This document shows, in pieces, positions 23,996 through 30,790 of a stretch of DNA of 35,402 nt. Numbering within the stretch: position 1 is the stretch's first letter; each line of letters opens with the position of its first letter. The notes beneath the pieces were generated by a model. That model was not told the DNA's origin. It did no database searches and saw only the letters and a program-made list of their open reading frames with translations. The position numbers were made by a program, and so were the translations under genes. The stretch comes from an uncultured Prevotellaceae bacterium (lineage in GTDB: Bacteria > Bacteroidota > Bacteroidia > Bacteroidales > Bacteroidaceae): assembly GCA_937893145.1 (NCBI GenBank), contig CALBJW010000221.1, forward strand, positions 1 to 35,402. Reading direction: 5' to 3'.

Positions 23996-24146
23996 CAAAA
24001 ATAGCCATATACAGATTATTATTGCATACGGCTATTTTTTACTTTTATGGTTACGTAATTCTAAAAAAGCGGTGCCTCACGGCAGCTATGTATTATTATG
24101 AGTAAAGAAATTCATGCAGGCAAACACCATACGATGTTTTCTTTTC
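23996..24146 (-). ncRNA. Candidate small RNA with strong promoter and terminator
   Basis: This unit of about 150 nt is bounded by a good promoter (24182-24153) and a 16-bp terminator stem (24039-23997). The longest ATG frame is 14 codons (MVFACMNFFTHNNT), without conservation evidence. An internal segment around 24068-24090 (GCTGCC ... GGCACCGC on the minus strand) can form a bulged hairpin. No known RNA family is recognised. Confidence 0.45.
23997..24039. terminator. Strong intrinsic terminator of candidate RNA
   Basis: A 16-bp stem with two G-U wobbles: arms AAAAATAGCC plus six bases (23997-24012) and complement at 24024-24039, loop 11 nt, flanked by A/T tracts on both sides. On the minus strand it ends GGCTATTTTTG, so it works for leftward RNA and possibly both ways. 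Confidence 0.75.
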
Positions 24147-24152
24147 ACGCTG

Positions 24153-24182
24153 CAAAGTTACGGCATTTCTTCCATCCGCAAA
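24153..24182 (-). promoter_or_regulatory. Promoter of candidate small RNA
   Basis: Minus-strand TAACTTTG (24160-24153) with TTTG at 24182-24179, 18 nt upstream. No protein gene follows before the terminator at 24039-23997. Confidence 0.68.
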
Positions 24183-24231
24183 ATACCTAAAACAAGTGAT
24201 TTTAAGTATGAGGATTTTACATACAAAAGAG

Positions 24232-24278
24232 TTTATCGTTCAATCAAAGGTGTCAGACACCTTTGATTGAACGATAAA
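24232..24278. repeat. 47-bp near-perfect palindrome
   Basis: Arms 24232-24254 and 24256-24278 are perfect 23-bp complements around a single A. The centre is GGTGTCAGACACC, a motif found in REP-like palindromes of many bacteria. It lies in the AT-rich spacer between the candidate small RNA and the small membrane protein gene. It could be a REP-like element, an operator or a cruciform site; no U-tract makes it a clear terminator. Confidence 0.8.
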
Positions 24279-24347
24279 TGTGGACCATATATTTTTTTAG
24301 GACACAATTGATGACAATTTCATGGCAACTATGAGCATAGCCATTGA

Positions 24348-24710
24348 TTAACTATTTTTTGTGGTAATATAATAACAATTTTGTACAGGTTGCTTCTCTA
24401 TGTTGTAGTTTATCATTGTATATCTACGATGTCTTCTATGATGATGATGGCGACTGCCACTAGTACTTGTTTTGAACAAACTTGCCACAAAAGATATTCC
24501 TATCAAAAGAACAATAGCAAATAAGCTTAAAGCCCCAAAAATACAACCACAACCACTATCATTGTTACTCTGCAAAGAAGGAGAATAATGGGTTACATTA
24601 GAACTATCATTGGTCTTCTTGGATCTTGAAGATGTCTTTTTCTTGTTTTTGGGAAGAATTGTCAGAATATCAAGTAAAGAAATTGCTTTTCTTCCTTCCC
24701 GTAACACCAT
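24348..24710 (-). CDS. Small single-helix membrane protein, possibly frameshifted
   Basis: 120 aa from ATG 24710. Lys/Ser-rich N-terminal part (KNKKKTSSRSKKTND), one membrane segment at about 56-80 (CIFGALSLFAIVLLIGISFV), then a His/Arg-rich stretch (SRHHHHRRHRRY). No family recognised. The ATG is doubtful: an overlapping frame from 24756 (MARKITRGKNGVTYYNGVTG) looks like the true N terminus and would join this frame if one A of AAGAAAAGC were deleted. So the gene may carry a 1-nt frameshift (natural, phase-variable or a sequencing error) and the full protein would be about 135 aa. Confidence 0.5.
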   Translation of the reverse strand: MVLREGRKAISLLDILTILPKNKKKTSSRSKKTNDSSNVTHYSPSLQSNNDSGCGCIFGALSLFAIVLLIGISFVASLFKTSTSGSRHHHHRRHRRYTMINYNIEKQPVQNCYYITTKNS

Positions 24711-24756
24711 TGTAATATGTTACTCCGTTTTTACCTCTTGTTATTTTGCGTGCCAT
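24670..24756 (-). pseudogene. Likely N-terminal fragment, frame-displaced
   Basis: 28 codons starting MARKITRGKNGVTYYNGVTG and ending RKKSNFFT before TGA. It overlaps the next frame's GRKAISLLDI at the same DNA (24670-24710), so both read through 'GRK', the sign of a +1 nt displacement rather than two genes. The rest of the spacer (24757-24945 on the other side of the nuclease) shows no gene. Confidence 0.4.
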
Positions 24757-24945
24757 AATTATTTAAAGAATAATTAAAATCCATTTTATATTTTTTTCTC
24801 TTTCTTTGATGAAAGACAGCATACTATTCAATTATCTAACCGTTCTAATTTCAATAAACAAAATATCAAGCATATTATCTTGAAGAACATCTTTGCCTTC
24901 TTTATTTCTCCATTCCATGAATGAGATTACTGGAATTATTCCGGG

Positions 24946-26223
24946 CTACCCTTGAGCTTCTATATATTTGATTAAACCGATTAGGCAGTCTGACATATCT
25001 GCGAATTTAGCGTATTTATAAAAATACCACGTAGTACTTTTTCTAAATCCACTCATATTCATATAATGAGAAATGATATCATTTAGAACCTCTTTCAGTT
25101 TTTCTTTGTCCTCCTCCTTTGGGCATACCAAACCATAATATGTTGATTGAGTATTGACATTCTCCTCGCACATGACAACTACACTGTGATTACGCACAGG
25201 AACTCTAATACTGAAACTTCTCCATCGATTGCTTGGGTGTTGTTTCATGACCAGATCAGGGAACTCTGTCCTCATCACAGCTTCCAACTTTTGGAAACAC
25301 TCCTCATGAGTTTCATTTTCTATTTCTATCAAATAATCTTGAACCTGTTGTAGTTCCTTTAACTTGTTTTTTATTGTATCGTGATTGGCAAATTCATTAT
25401 CACCAAGCTGAAGCATTTCTTTGATTTTTTCCTTTATTTCCATTTTTAATTCATTATTATTACTCCTTAATCCATAAAGTCCCTCCAAGAAGTCAACATA
25501 TTGAGTTAAAGCAGAGAACAGAATCATGTCTGAAATCTTGCATTCCGGTAACACATCCTTCCTGAGCCACGGCAAAATACCTTCCTTAAAGGAGACGTTG
25601 CTATATCTCGCGTCGTACTCATATTGGTAGTTTGTGAGTTCATAACAATTGTCATTAGTTTCCACATTGCATTTATCACACTTATCACCCGGAGAAAGCC
25701 AACTGCACAATGACGGTTCATAACTTGAAGTGGGAGGAAGAAAAACAACAAATATCTGTTCATCGTTATACCCATCTTCTTTCATACTATTGATATACCT
25801 TGCTATTTGATTCTTTTGCAAAACCGCACCATGAATCTTATTTTCAAAGATAATACAATAATTCTTATCTTTTACAAGCAAATCAATCCTATGAAGTTCG
25901 TTAAAGAATTCTGGTTTTTCAATTTTAATAGAAGAATTATCTGCGAAAAATGTATCAATAAACGATTGTAATATTTCATATCTCCCTTTGTTTTTCCGTT
26001 CAAACAAAGCGCCCAATATCCGACTATTTGCATTTTCATCAGCCCACAAAATCTCTAAAAGATTAACATTCTTTTCGGGCTTTTCTATCGCCTTTTCAAG
26101 TAACGTCCCTAACCTATTCAAAATATCAAGAACACTCCTTACAGCATCAGCTGCTTGCATCTCTTTGTAAGAACTGCAAACAGAAAGAAACTCCCAAAAA
26201 GATTCAATACTTGATAAACCCAT
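24946..26223 (-). CDS. PD-(D/E)XK nuclease family protein (PDDEXK_4-like)
   Basis: 425 aa. The nuclease core lies at about residues 60-150: ILGALFERK (N-terminal helix), RIDLLV with D114, then IIFENKI with E127-N-K129 and Q138 (QIARY). Together these give the D-x(n)-E-x-K signature of restriction-like nucleases. The remaining about 270 residues are mixed helical/beta with no recognised domain. Proteins of this type are accessory, often in defence or mobile islands. Start ATG 26223 is preferred over 26271 because the promoter -7 box (26266-26259) lies between them. Function as a nuclease is inferred from motifs, target unknown. Confidence 0.75.
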   Translation of the reverse strand: MGLSSIESFWEFLSVCSSYKEMQAADAVRSVLDILNRLGTLLEKAIEKPEKNVNLLEILWADENANSRILGALFERKNKGRYEILQSFIDTFFADNSSIKIEKPEFFNELHRIDLLVKDKNYCIIFENKIHGAVLQKNQIARYINSMKEDGYNDEQIFVVFLPPTSSYEPSLCSWLSPGDKCDKCNVETNDNCYELTNYQYEYDARYSNVSFKEGILPWLRKDVLPECKISDMILFSALTQYVDFLEGLYGLRSNNNELKMEIKEKIKEMLQLGDNEFANHDTIKNKLKELQQVQDYLIEIENETHEECFQKLEAVMRTEFPDLVMKQHPSNRWRSFSIRVPVRNHSVVVMCEENVNTQSTYYGLVCPKEEDKEKLKEVLNDIISHYMNMSGFRKSTTWYFYKYAKFADMSDCLIGLIKYIEAQG

Positions 26224-26258
26224 TAGTTCCGTATTAGTTTTATAATTAGTTACACTTG

Positions 26259-26325
26259 CAAGTGTACACATTACCTTTCATATCACACAAAAATGTGATT
26301 CTTTGTTGGGGAGGTAAATATACCT
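26259..26325 (-). promoter_or_regulatory. Promoter/operator of PD-(D/E)XK gene, copy of mntA promoter
   Basis: Minus-strand TACACTTG at 26266-26259 is a near-consensus -7 box. Upstream is a hairpin-like operator ATCACA ... TGTGAT and a CCTCCCCAACAAA block. The same order of elements, with closely similar sequence, precedes mntA at 27020-27085. A 14-bp palindrome (26252-26265, ACACTTGCAAGTGT) overlaps the -7 box. Confidence 0.62.
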
Positions 26326-26343
26326 CGACACGTTTTCGCATTG

Positions 26344-26691
26344 TTATTCGTATTCCTCCAACAGCTTATTTATCATAGGTGCAAGAACTGGAACATCCTT
26401 GGTTATCGTTTTCCACAATTGGGCAGGACTAATATTGTAATAATCATGAACAAGAACATGGCGCATGCCAGACATTAATTGCCAAGGCACTTCTGGGTGT
26501 GCTTCCCTGTACTCCTTTGTAAGCTTATATGTTGCTTCACCTATTATTTCTACAAGTTTCACATACCCATAGAATTTCACGGGGTCAAGCTTAATCTCTT
26601 CAAGCGACTCCTCATCCTTACGTTTTAGCAAAATCTCACATGCTTCGGCTATGTGCTGCAATCTGCCTTTATCTCTAACTTGCTCTCTCAT
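26344..26691 (-). CDS. hepT: HepT-family toxin RNase
   Basis: 115 aa of the DUF86/HepT family. The catalytic HEPN motif R-x4-H-x-Y is seen as R77 HVLV H82 D Y84. HepT is an RNase toxin neutralised when its partner MntA adenylylates the HEPN tyrosine. The ATG at 26691 (MREQVRDKG) is chosen: an earlier ATG at 26748 lies inside mntA and adds no family sequence. The gene overlaps the end of mntA by 17 nt, as expected for a coupled toxin-antitoxin pair. Confidence 0.85.
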   Translation of the reverse strand: MREQVRDKGRLQHIAEACEILLKRKDEESLEEIKLDPVKFYGYVKLVEIIGEATYKLTKEYREAHPEVPWQLMSGMRHVLVHDYYNISPAQLWKTITKDVPVLAPMINKLLEEYE

Positions 26692-26986
26692 ACACAAGCA
26701 GTTTATCATGATTAACACTATCGACCGCAAATGGGAGCAAACGACCATTCTCTACAAGGTCAACTTTTATGGCGAGTGCACTCTCCAAACTGTACATAAT
26801 TCTGCAAATGTCCATTAAAGACATGTTGTCGCTATCTTCATATTCGACTAATATGTCTATATCACTGTTTGGAGTCTCCTCACCTCGTGAGTATGAACCA
26901 AACAACCAAGCTTTCTTCACGGGTTGCAAAGAAAGGCATTCTTGGATAATTGGAATCATCGCCTGTGTTTTTGGGTTCACTCTCAT
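26675..26986 (-). CDS. mntA: MntA-family antitoxin nucleotidyltransferase
   Basis: 103 aa from ATG 26986. Shows the minimal nucleotidyltransferase motif G30-S31-x10-D42-x-D44 (GSYSRGEETPNSDIDILVEY). In characterised systems MntA transfers AMP onto HepT to inactivate it. An in-frame ATG at 27022 would sit on the promoter's -7 box (27020-27027), so 26986 is the start. Upstream gene of the pair; together they form a complete type VII toxin-antitoxin module. Confidence 0.85.
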   Translation of the reverse strand: MRVNPKTQAMIPIIQECLSLQPVKKAWLFGSYSRGEETPNSDIDILVEYEDSDNMSLMDICRIMYSLESALAIKVDLVENGRLLPFAVDSVNHDKLLVYERAS

Positions 26987-27019
26987 AATCTTATTATTTG
27001 TAATATTATTTTTCAGTTG

Positions 27020-27085
27020 CAAATATAGACATTATTTTTTATATCACATAAAAAAAGATGTGATTTTTTGTTTGGGGAGGCAAAG
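27020..27085 (-). promoter_or_regulatory. Promoter/operator of mntA-hepT
   Basis: Minus-strand TATATTTG at 27027-27020 is an exact -7 box. Upstream (27085-27042) lies CCTCCCCAAACAAAAAATCACA and the inverted TGTGAT arm. The region matches 26259-26325 upstream of the PD-(D/E)XK gene over about 70 bp, so both may bind the same regulator. Confidence 0.65.
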
Positions 27086-27288
27086 TTGCAAGTACATTGC
27101 TTCGAATCGTGGAACGAATGTTGGTATTATCATAGTTTGGTAAAAATTTTTGAAGGGGATTTTTAGTCATCACCACCATTTTAGGGGTTTTATATTGATA
27201 AACAGTTTGTTAGACAGAAAATCATCACCATTTTATCACCACTTTATCACCATAAAAAGAGGGAGAAAGAGGATGATAGGGGGAGAAT

Positions 27289-27347
27289 AAGATAGTATAT
27301 CTTCCGAGATAAGATAGTATATCTTCTGCAATAAGATAGTATATCTT
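27289..27347. repeat. Three palindromic iterons, 22-bp period
   Basis: AAGATAGTATATCTT occurs at 27289-27303, 27311-27325 and 27333-27347, exactly 22 bp apart (two DNA turns). Each is a 6-bp dyad around GTA. They sit in the centre of the nested inverted repeat, as binding sites for one protein on one DNA face would. Confidence 0.75.
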
Positions 27348-27445
27348 ATTTTAAAAACATACGGAAGTTTGGGAGTATTCTTCTGTATGTTTGAGGAGGG
27401 GAAATCGTGATTGAATGGTGATATAATCGTGATAAAGGGCAAAAA

Positions 27446-27522
27446 ATGGTGATAAAGTGGTGATAAAGTGGTGATAAAGTGGTGATAAAATGGTGATAAA
27501 GTGGTGATAAAATGGTGATGAT
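27446..27522. repeat. Seven tandem 11-bp iterons
   Basis: Seven head-to-tail copies of (A/G)TGGTGATAAA, starting at 27446, 27457, 27468, 27479, 27490, 27501 and 27512, one per helical turn. The last copies form the right 35-bp arm of the inverted repeat; three further copies in inverted orientation make the left arm. Confidence 0.85.
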
Positions 27523-27584
27523 TTTGAGGTTAAATACCTATATACCAACATTGTAGCCCTAAAATGGTGGTGATGGGGTCGGAA

Positions 27585-28889
27585 CTACTTAATTGCAACG
27601 ATAATGTCGGGGCAATTAGGGAGTTGTGGGAGGGAGATAGAAGTGCCTTGAGGGGTTTTGCGGTGCTTGAGGCGGGATGAGGTGTTGAGACAGGTGGCTG
27701 ACTTGAACTTGATGGTGGATGGTATGATAATCGAGGTGGCGGTGGAATCGGTTATATGAAGATAGAGGGTGTTGCCCTTGCGAGTGGAAGTGCCCCAAGT
27801 AGCATCCTGGATGTCACCTGCTGTGGTTCCGTAAATGCTTTCACCGAAGCGAGAGAGCCATTCGCCCATTTCGTGAAGACGGAAGATGGCTGTGGCTGGG
27901 AGTTCGCCACTTGGTTGTGGTCCTACATTGAGAAGGAGGTTGGCTCCCTTGCCTGCTGTGCCAACAAGAAGACGGATGAGTTCTTCTGCCGACTTGTAGT
28001 TCTGGTCCACAATCTTATATCCCCACATTCCGTTCATCGTCTGGCAAGTCTCCAAAGGGAGTTTGCTGATGGACTGTCCTGAGAGTCCTGCTGTGTTCTG
28101 TCCTGGAATGTCTCGTTCGAAGATTTGAATGTCCTCACCAGGGTGAACCGCCACATGGTGATTGTTTGCCACAAGACAAGATGGCTGAAGACGATGGATA
28201 AGGGAGTATTGCTCTTGAAGATGCCAGTCGAATGGAGTCTTGTCCTCATCGTGGTCCCAAAAACCATCAAACCAGATGGCACCGATAGGTCCGTATTCCG
28301 TTAGGAGTTCGGTGAGTTGAGCATTCATAAACTGGAGATAATGCAGGTAGTCAGGGTGCGAGTTGTCACGATGTGTGCCATGACCAGTGCGACCGAGAGG
28401 ATAGTCCTCGCGTGTCCAATCGAGATGGGAATAGTAGAAATGCAGACGGACATCCTGCTTCTGGCACTCCTCTGACAGAGCCTTCAGCACATCCTTACCG
28501 TACGGAGTGGCATCAACGATATTGTAGTCCGACTGCTTGGTATGCCACATAGAGAAACCGTCGTGATGGCGAGAAGTTATTGTTATGTATTTCGCACCCG
28601 AAGCCTTGATAGCATCCACCCATTCCTTTGCAGAGAAATGTGCAGGGTAGAAACCTCGTGCCGACTTAGCATACTCCTTGTGGTCGATATTAGCGTTATG
28701 CAGGTACCACTCCCCCTGTCCGAACATACTATATATGCCCCAATGGAGGAAGATGCCGAACTTCATATCGGAAAAGTCCTGACGACTCTGCAAGTTCTCC
28801 TTTGTAGGAACATAATTGTTCTGTGCTTCCGCAACCAACGACAACGACAATAGCACTGACAATAGTGCTGAATAAAAACTACCTTTCAT
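27585..28889 (-). CDS. GH29 alpha-L-fucosidase
   Basis: 434 aa with signal peptide MKGSFYSALLSVLLSLSLVA then EA. GH29 (beta/alpha)8 domain: MKFGIFLHWGIYS (42-54), YITITSRHHDGFSMW (101-115), and the nucleophile motif AIWFDGFW with D208. A short C-terminal beta-domain ends the protein. It removes alpha-linked fucose from plant (xyloglucan, rhamnogalacturonan) or host glycans, the linkage being unpredictable. Exported. No TAnnTTTG box close upstream; the promoter is unclear. The 3' end abuts the nested inverted-repeat element. Confidence 0.93.
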   Translation of the reverse strand: MKGSFYSALLSVLLSLSLVAEAQNNYVPTKENLQSRQDFSDMKFGIFLHWGIYSMFGQGEWYLHNANIDHKEYAKSARGFYPAHFSAKEWVDAIKASGAKYITITSRHHDGFSMWHTKQSDYNIVDATPYGKDVLKALSEECQKQDVRLHFYYSHLDWTREDYPLGRTGHGTHRDNSHPDYLHYLQFMNAQLTELLTEYGPIGAIWFDGFWDHDEDKTPFDWHLQEQYSLIHRLQPSCLVANNHHVAVHPGEDIQIFERDIPGQNTAGLSGQSISKLPLETCQTMNGMWGYKIVDQNYKSAEELIRLLVGTAGKGANLLLNVGPQPSGELPATAIFRLHEMGEWLSRFGESIYGTTAGDIQDATWGTSTRKGNTLYLHITDSTATSIIIPSTIKFKSATCLNTSSRLKHRKTPQGTSISLPQLPNCPDIIVAIK

Positions 28890-29143
28890 AAATGTGTATC
28901 ATTTTAATTATTTTTTTCCTTTAAGTAAATGTTCAAAAGAATTAAAAGTTTAAAATTAAAAATTAAAATTTAGCGTGCTGCAATCTATTTGGATTATCCA
29001 CAAACTGAAAAAAAACATATATTACCCCTGAAAGCATTTGCTGCGAGTTTGTCGAAGACTCCCTTGTGTACTTGAGCAACTTCAATGATGTAAGCACTGA
29101 GGGAGAATTAGCAAAACAGCGTTCCAATGTATCATTTAGCGAC
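28890..29143. other. AT-rich spacer, no gene seen
   Basis: A/T-rich spacer between the fucosidase start and the repeat at 29144. It contains tandem AAAATTA-type low-complexity runs (28937-28975). No tRNA, plausible coding frame or clear promoter is visible. Confidence 0.6.
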
Positions 29144-29230
29144 GAACGATGGACGATGAACGATGGGCGATGGACGATGAAGGCAAATCGCACCTCGCAC
29201 CTCGTACATCGTACATCGTACATCGTTCAT
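29144..29230. repeat. Inverted pair of CGATG-type short tandem repeats
   Basis: Left half is repeats of CGATGRACGATGRA; right half is the complementary TCGTACATCGTACATCG type. Together they form an imperfect long hairpin. The right half overlaps the pncC stop codon, so it would sit at the end of that transcript like a terminator. Confidence 0.7.
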
Positions 29231-29706
29231 TTTTCTCCCCTCACATACTCAAGGAAACATTCGAGAACACGAAGGGTGGCGTTTTCGGTGTTGTGTTCGC
29301 GGTCCACATTGTCGGTGAGGCAGAGGGAATGGACATCGTCCTCACTGCCCCAGGCTATCCAGATGGTGCCATCGGGGATGCCGTTCATTCCGCTGCCTGC
29401 ATAGCCTGTGGAGGCAAGGGCATAGTCGGTGTGGAAGAGGGAGCAGGCTCCGCGCACCATCTGCTCTACTACTGGGCGGCTCACTACATCATAGGTGAGG
29501 ATGTCTTCGTGTTGCACTTGGAGGAACAGCTCTTTCAGTTGGTCCTGATAGCACACTATGCCTCCCTGAAAATATTCGGAAGCACCGCTAATCTGGGTGA
29601 GCGAGGCTGCAATCCTACCACTGGTGCAGGACTCGGCGGTGGAGACTGTCTTGTGGCGAGCCACCATAAGGCCAAGTATTTCGGAGGATATCTGTTGTTT
29701 GGTCAC
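29227..29706 (-). CDS. pncC: Nicotinamide-nucleotide amidase (CinA C-terminal)
   Basis: 159 aa with a GTG start. Single CinA_C domain: TAESCTSG at 23-30, FQGGIVCYQDQLKELFL, VSRPVVEQMVRG and STGYAGSG ... PDGTIWIAWG. PncC deamidates NMN to nicotinic acid mononucleotide in pyridine-nucleotide salvage. The length fits the stand-alone form without the CinA N-terminal domain. The GTG at 29706 is chosen because the promoter -7 box (29725-29732) lies upstream of it; the open frame's earlier methionines lie before the promoter. Divergent from the DUF3667 gene, which shares the 100-bp intergenic region. Confidence 0.85.
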   Translation of the reverse strand: MTKQQISSEILGLMVARHKTVSTAESCTSGRIAASLTQISGASEYFQGGIVCYQDQLKELFLQVQHEDILTYDVVSRPVVEQMVRGACSLFHTDYALASTGYAGSGMNGIPDGTIWIAWGSEDDVHSLCLTDNVDREHNTENATLRVLECFLEYVRGEK

Positions 29707-29724
29707 GATAACTATCTTTTTGTG

Positions 29725-29732
29725 CAAAGTTA
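29725..29732 (-). promoter_or_regulatory. Promoter of pncC
   Basis: Minus-strand TAACTTTG at 29732-29725. The leader is only about 12 nt to the GTG start. Confidence 0.65.
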
Positions 29733-29774
29733 AGAAAAATATGTGTATCTCGATGTTATTACATGGAGAATTGC

Positions 29775-29782
29775 TATATTTG
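29775..29782 (+). promoter_or_regulatory. Promoter of DUF3667 gene
   Basis: TATATTTG at 29775-29782, exact -7 box. It defines the start at ATG 29807 rather than the longer open frame upstream. Confidence 0.66.
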
Positions 29783-29806
29783 CACCGTAAAAATAGCATT
29801 AATGAT

Positions 29807-30631
29807 ATGGACTTGATAAGAAGATTCGTCGAACTACAACGAAACGGACGACATACACGCCCATTGGAGATGGGTGGGGAGGAACTGGAAACCACTAAAT
29901 GCAAGAACTGCGAAACGGAGTTCTCGGGCAGATATTGCCCCAACTGCGGACAGGAGGCGAAGGTAGGCAGACTGACAATGTTGCAAGGAGCAAACGACCT
30001 CATCGGCATATTCACTAATTTCGACACAGGATTTATGCACTCTTGTCTTGAGTTGTGCTACCGACCTGGATACATGATTAGGGACTACATCAATGGGCAC
30101 CGAAAGGAATACATCAAACCTATTCAACTGCTGTTTCTGCTCACTACGATAATGCTGATTATACATTACCTGCTTTATGGGGGCAACTATGCCAATGTAG
30201 AGTGGGACATCGAGAAGACGGACCACAAGCAACTGCTCGAAACGATAAAGAGTGTTGTGGAATGGTTTTCGAGCAATCAGGCTATGCTGTACCTTGTGAT
30301 GGTGGCTCTGCTTGTACTACCTAATAAGCTATGTTTCAATTTCACCGAGCAGGGGAAGAAGATGAACATAGCGGAACACTTCTTCACTATGGTGTATGTG
30401 GCATGTCAAATAGTGATGATACGCATAGTGACGATACCAATAGAGTGGCTGAGCGGTGAGAGCGACAACATGTCGCTCGGTGTGCCTCTGCTGCTCTTGA
30501 TTTGGGATTTCCATCAGTTGTGCGAGATAGGTTTCAGGAAAAGCACATTTCTATGTCTCCTATCCAACTTCATCACTTGGGGCTTGGTCATTGCTGTCGG
30601 CACGATAGCGGTGATTGTAAGTGAAAAGTGA
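29807..30631 (+). CDS. DUF3667 zinc-ribbon membrane protein
   Basis: 274 aa. N-terminal zinc ribbon with four cysteines C32-x2-C35 ... C44-x2-C47 (CKNCETEF, YCPNCGQE), then the DUF3667 core (LTMLQGANDLIGIFTNFDTG ... RPGYMIRDYINGHRKEYIKP). About four or five membrane segments follow (KPIQLLFLLTTIMLIIHYLLY; a second hydrophobic pair around 185-205 and after 240). The family is common in Bacteroidetes, often single-copy and uncharacterised. Start defined by the promoter at 29775-29782. The stop codon lies in the long inverted repeat beginning at 30629. Confidence 0.82.
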   Translation: MDLIRRFVELQRNGRHTRPLEMGGEELETTKCKNCETEFSGRYCPNCGQEAKVGRLTMLQGANDLIGIFTNFDTGFMHSCLELCYRPGYMIRDYINGHRKEYIKPIQLLFLLTTIMLIIHYLLYGGNYANVEWDIEKTDHKQLLETIKSVVEWFSSNQAMLYLVMVALLVLPNKLCFNFTEQGKKMNIAEHFFTMVYVACQIVMIRIVTIPIEWLSGESDNMSLGVPLLLLIWDFHQLCEIGFRKSTFLCLLSNFITWGLVIAVGTIAVIVSEK

Positions 30632-30759
30632 AGAGTGAAGAGTGAAGAGTGAAGAATTTCCTACCGGACGAGAATGTCCGTTTGCTTTCTCTGCGGAGTG
30701 TAAACAGCTCTTGCACCAAGGCGGTAGCAAATTCTTCACTCTTCACTCTTCACTCTTCA
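30629..30759. repeat. Long inverted repeat at convergent gene ends
   Basis: Perfect 31-bp arms, 30629-30659 and 30729-30759, made of tandem GAAGAGT/ACTCTTC units. After one C-C mismatch they extend inward through CTACCG/CGGTAG, giving a stem of about 38 bp. It stands between the ends of the DUF3667 and BNR/LamG genes and probably acts as a very long terminator or mRNA-end hairpin. Confidence 0.8.
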
Positions 30760-30790
30760 TTCTTCACTCAAAACACTCTTCACTCTTCAC

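Larger units (their letters stand above)
27168..27575. repeat. Nested inverted-repeat element
   Basis: Outer perfect 19-bp arms 27168-27186 and 27557-27575, and inner perfect 35-bp arms 27218-27252 and 27491-27525, lie in the same nested order around an AT-rich centre. The arms consist of degenerate copies of TGGTGATAAA. No protein-coding frame of credible composition lies within. This fills most of the 27023-27584 gap between mntA and the GH29 gene. It may be a MITE-like or replication/partition-type element; function unknown. Confidence 0.75.

Noticed and set aside
27446..27522. Possible CRISPR array
   Set aside because: The 11-bp units are directly adjacent without unique spacers, and no cas gene is nearby; they are iterons.
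29149..29733. 194-codon open frame on the plus strand
   Set aside because: Antisense to pncC, starts in repeat sequence; pncC shows clear family motifs.
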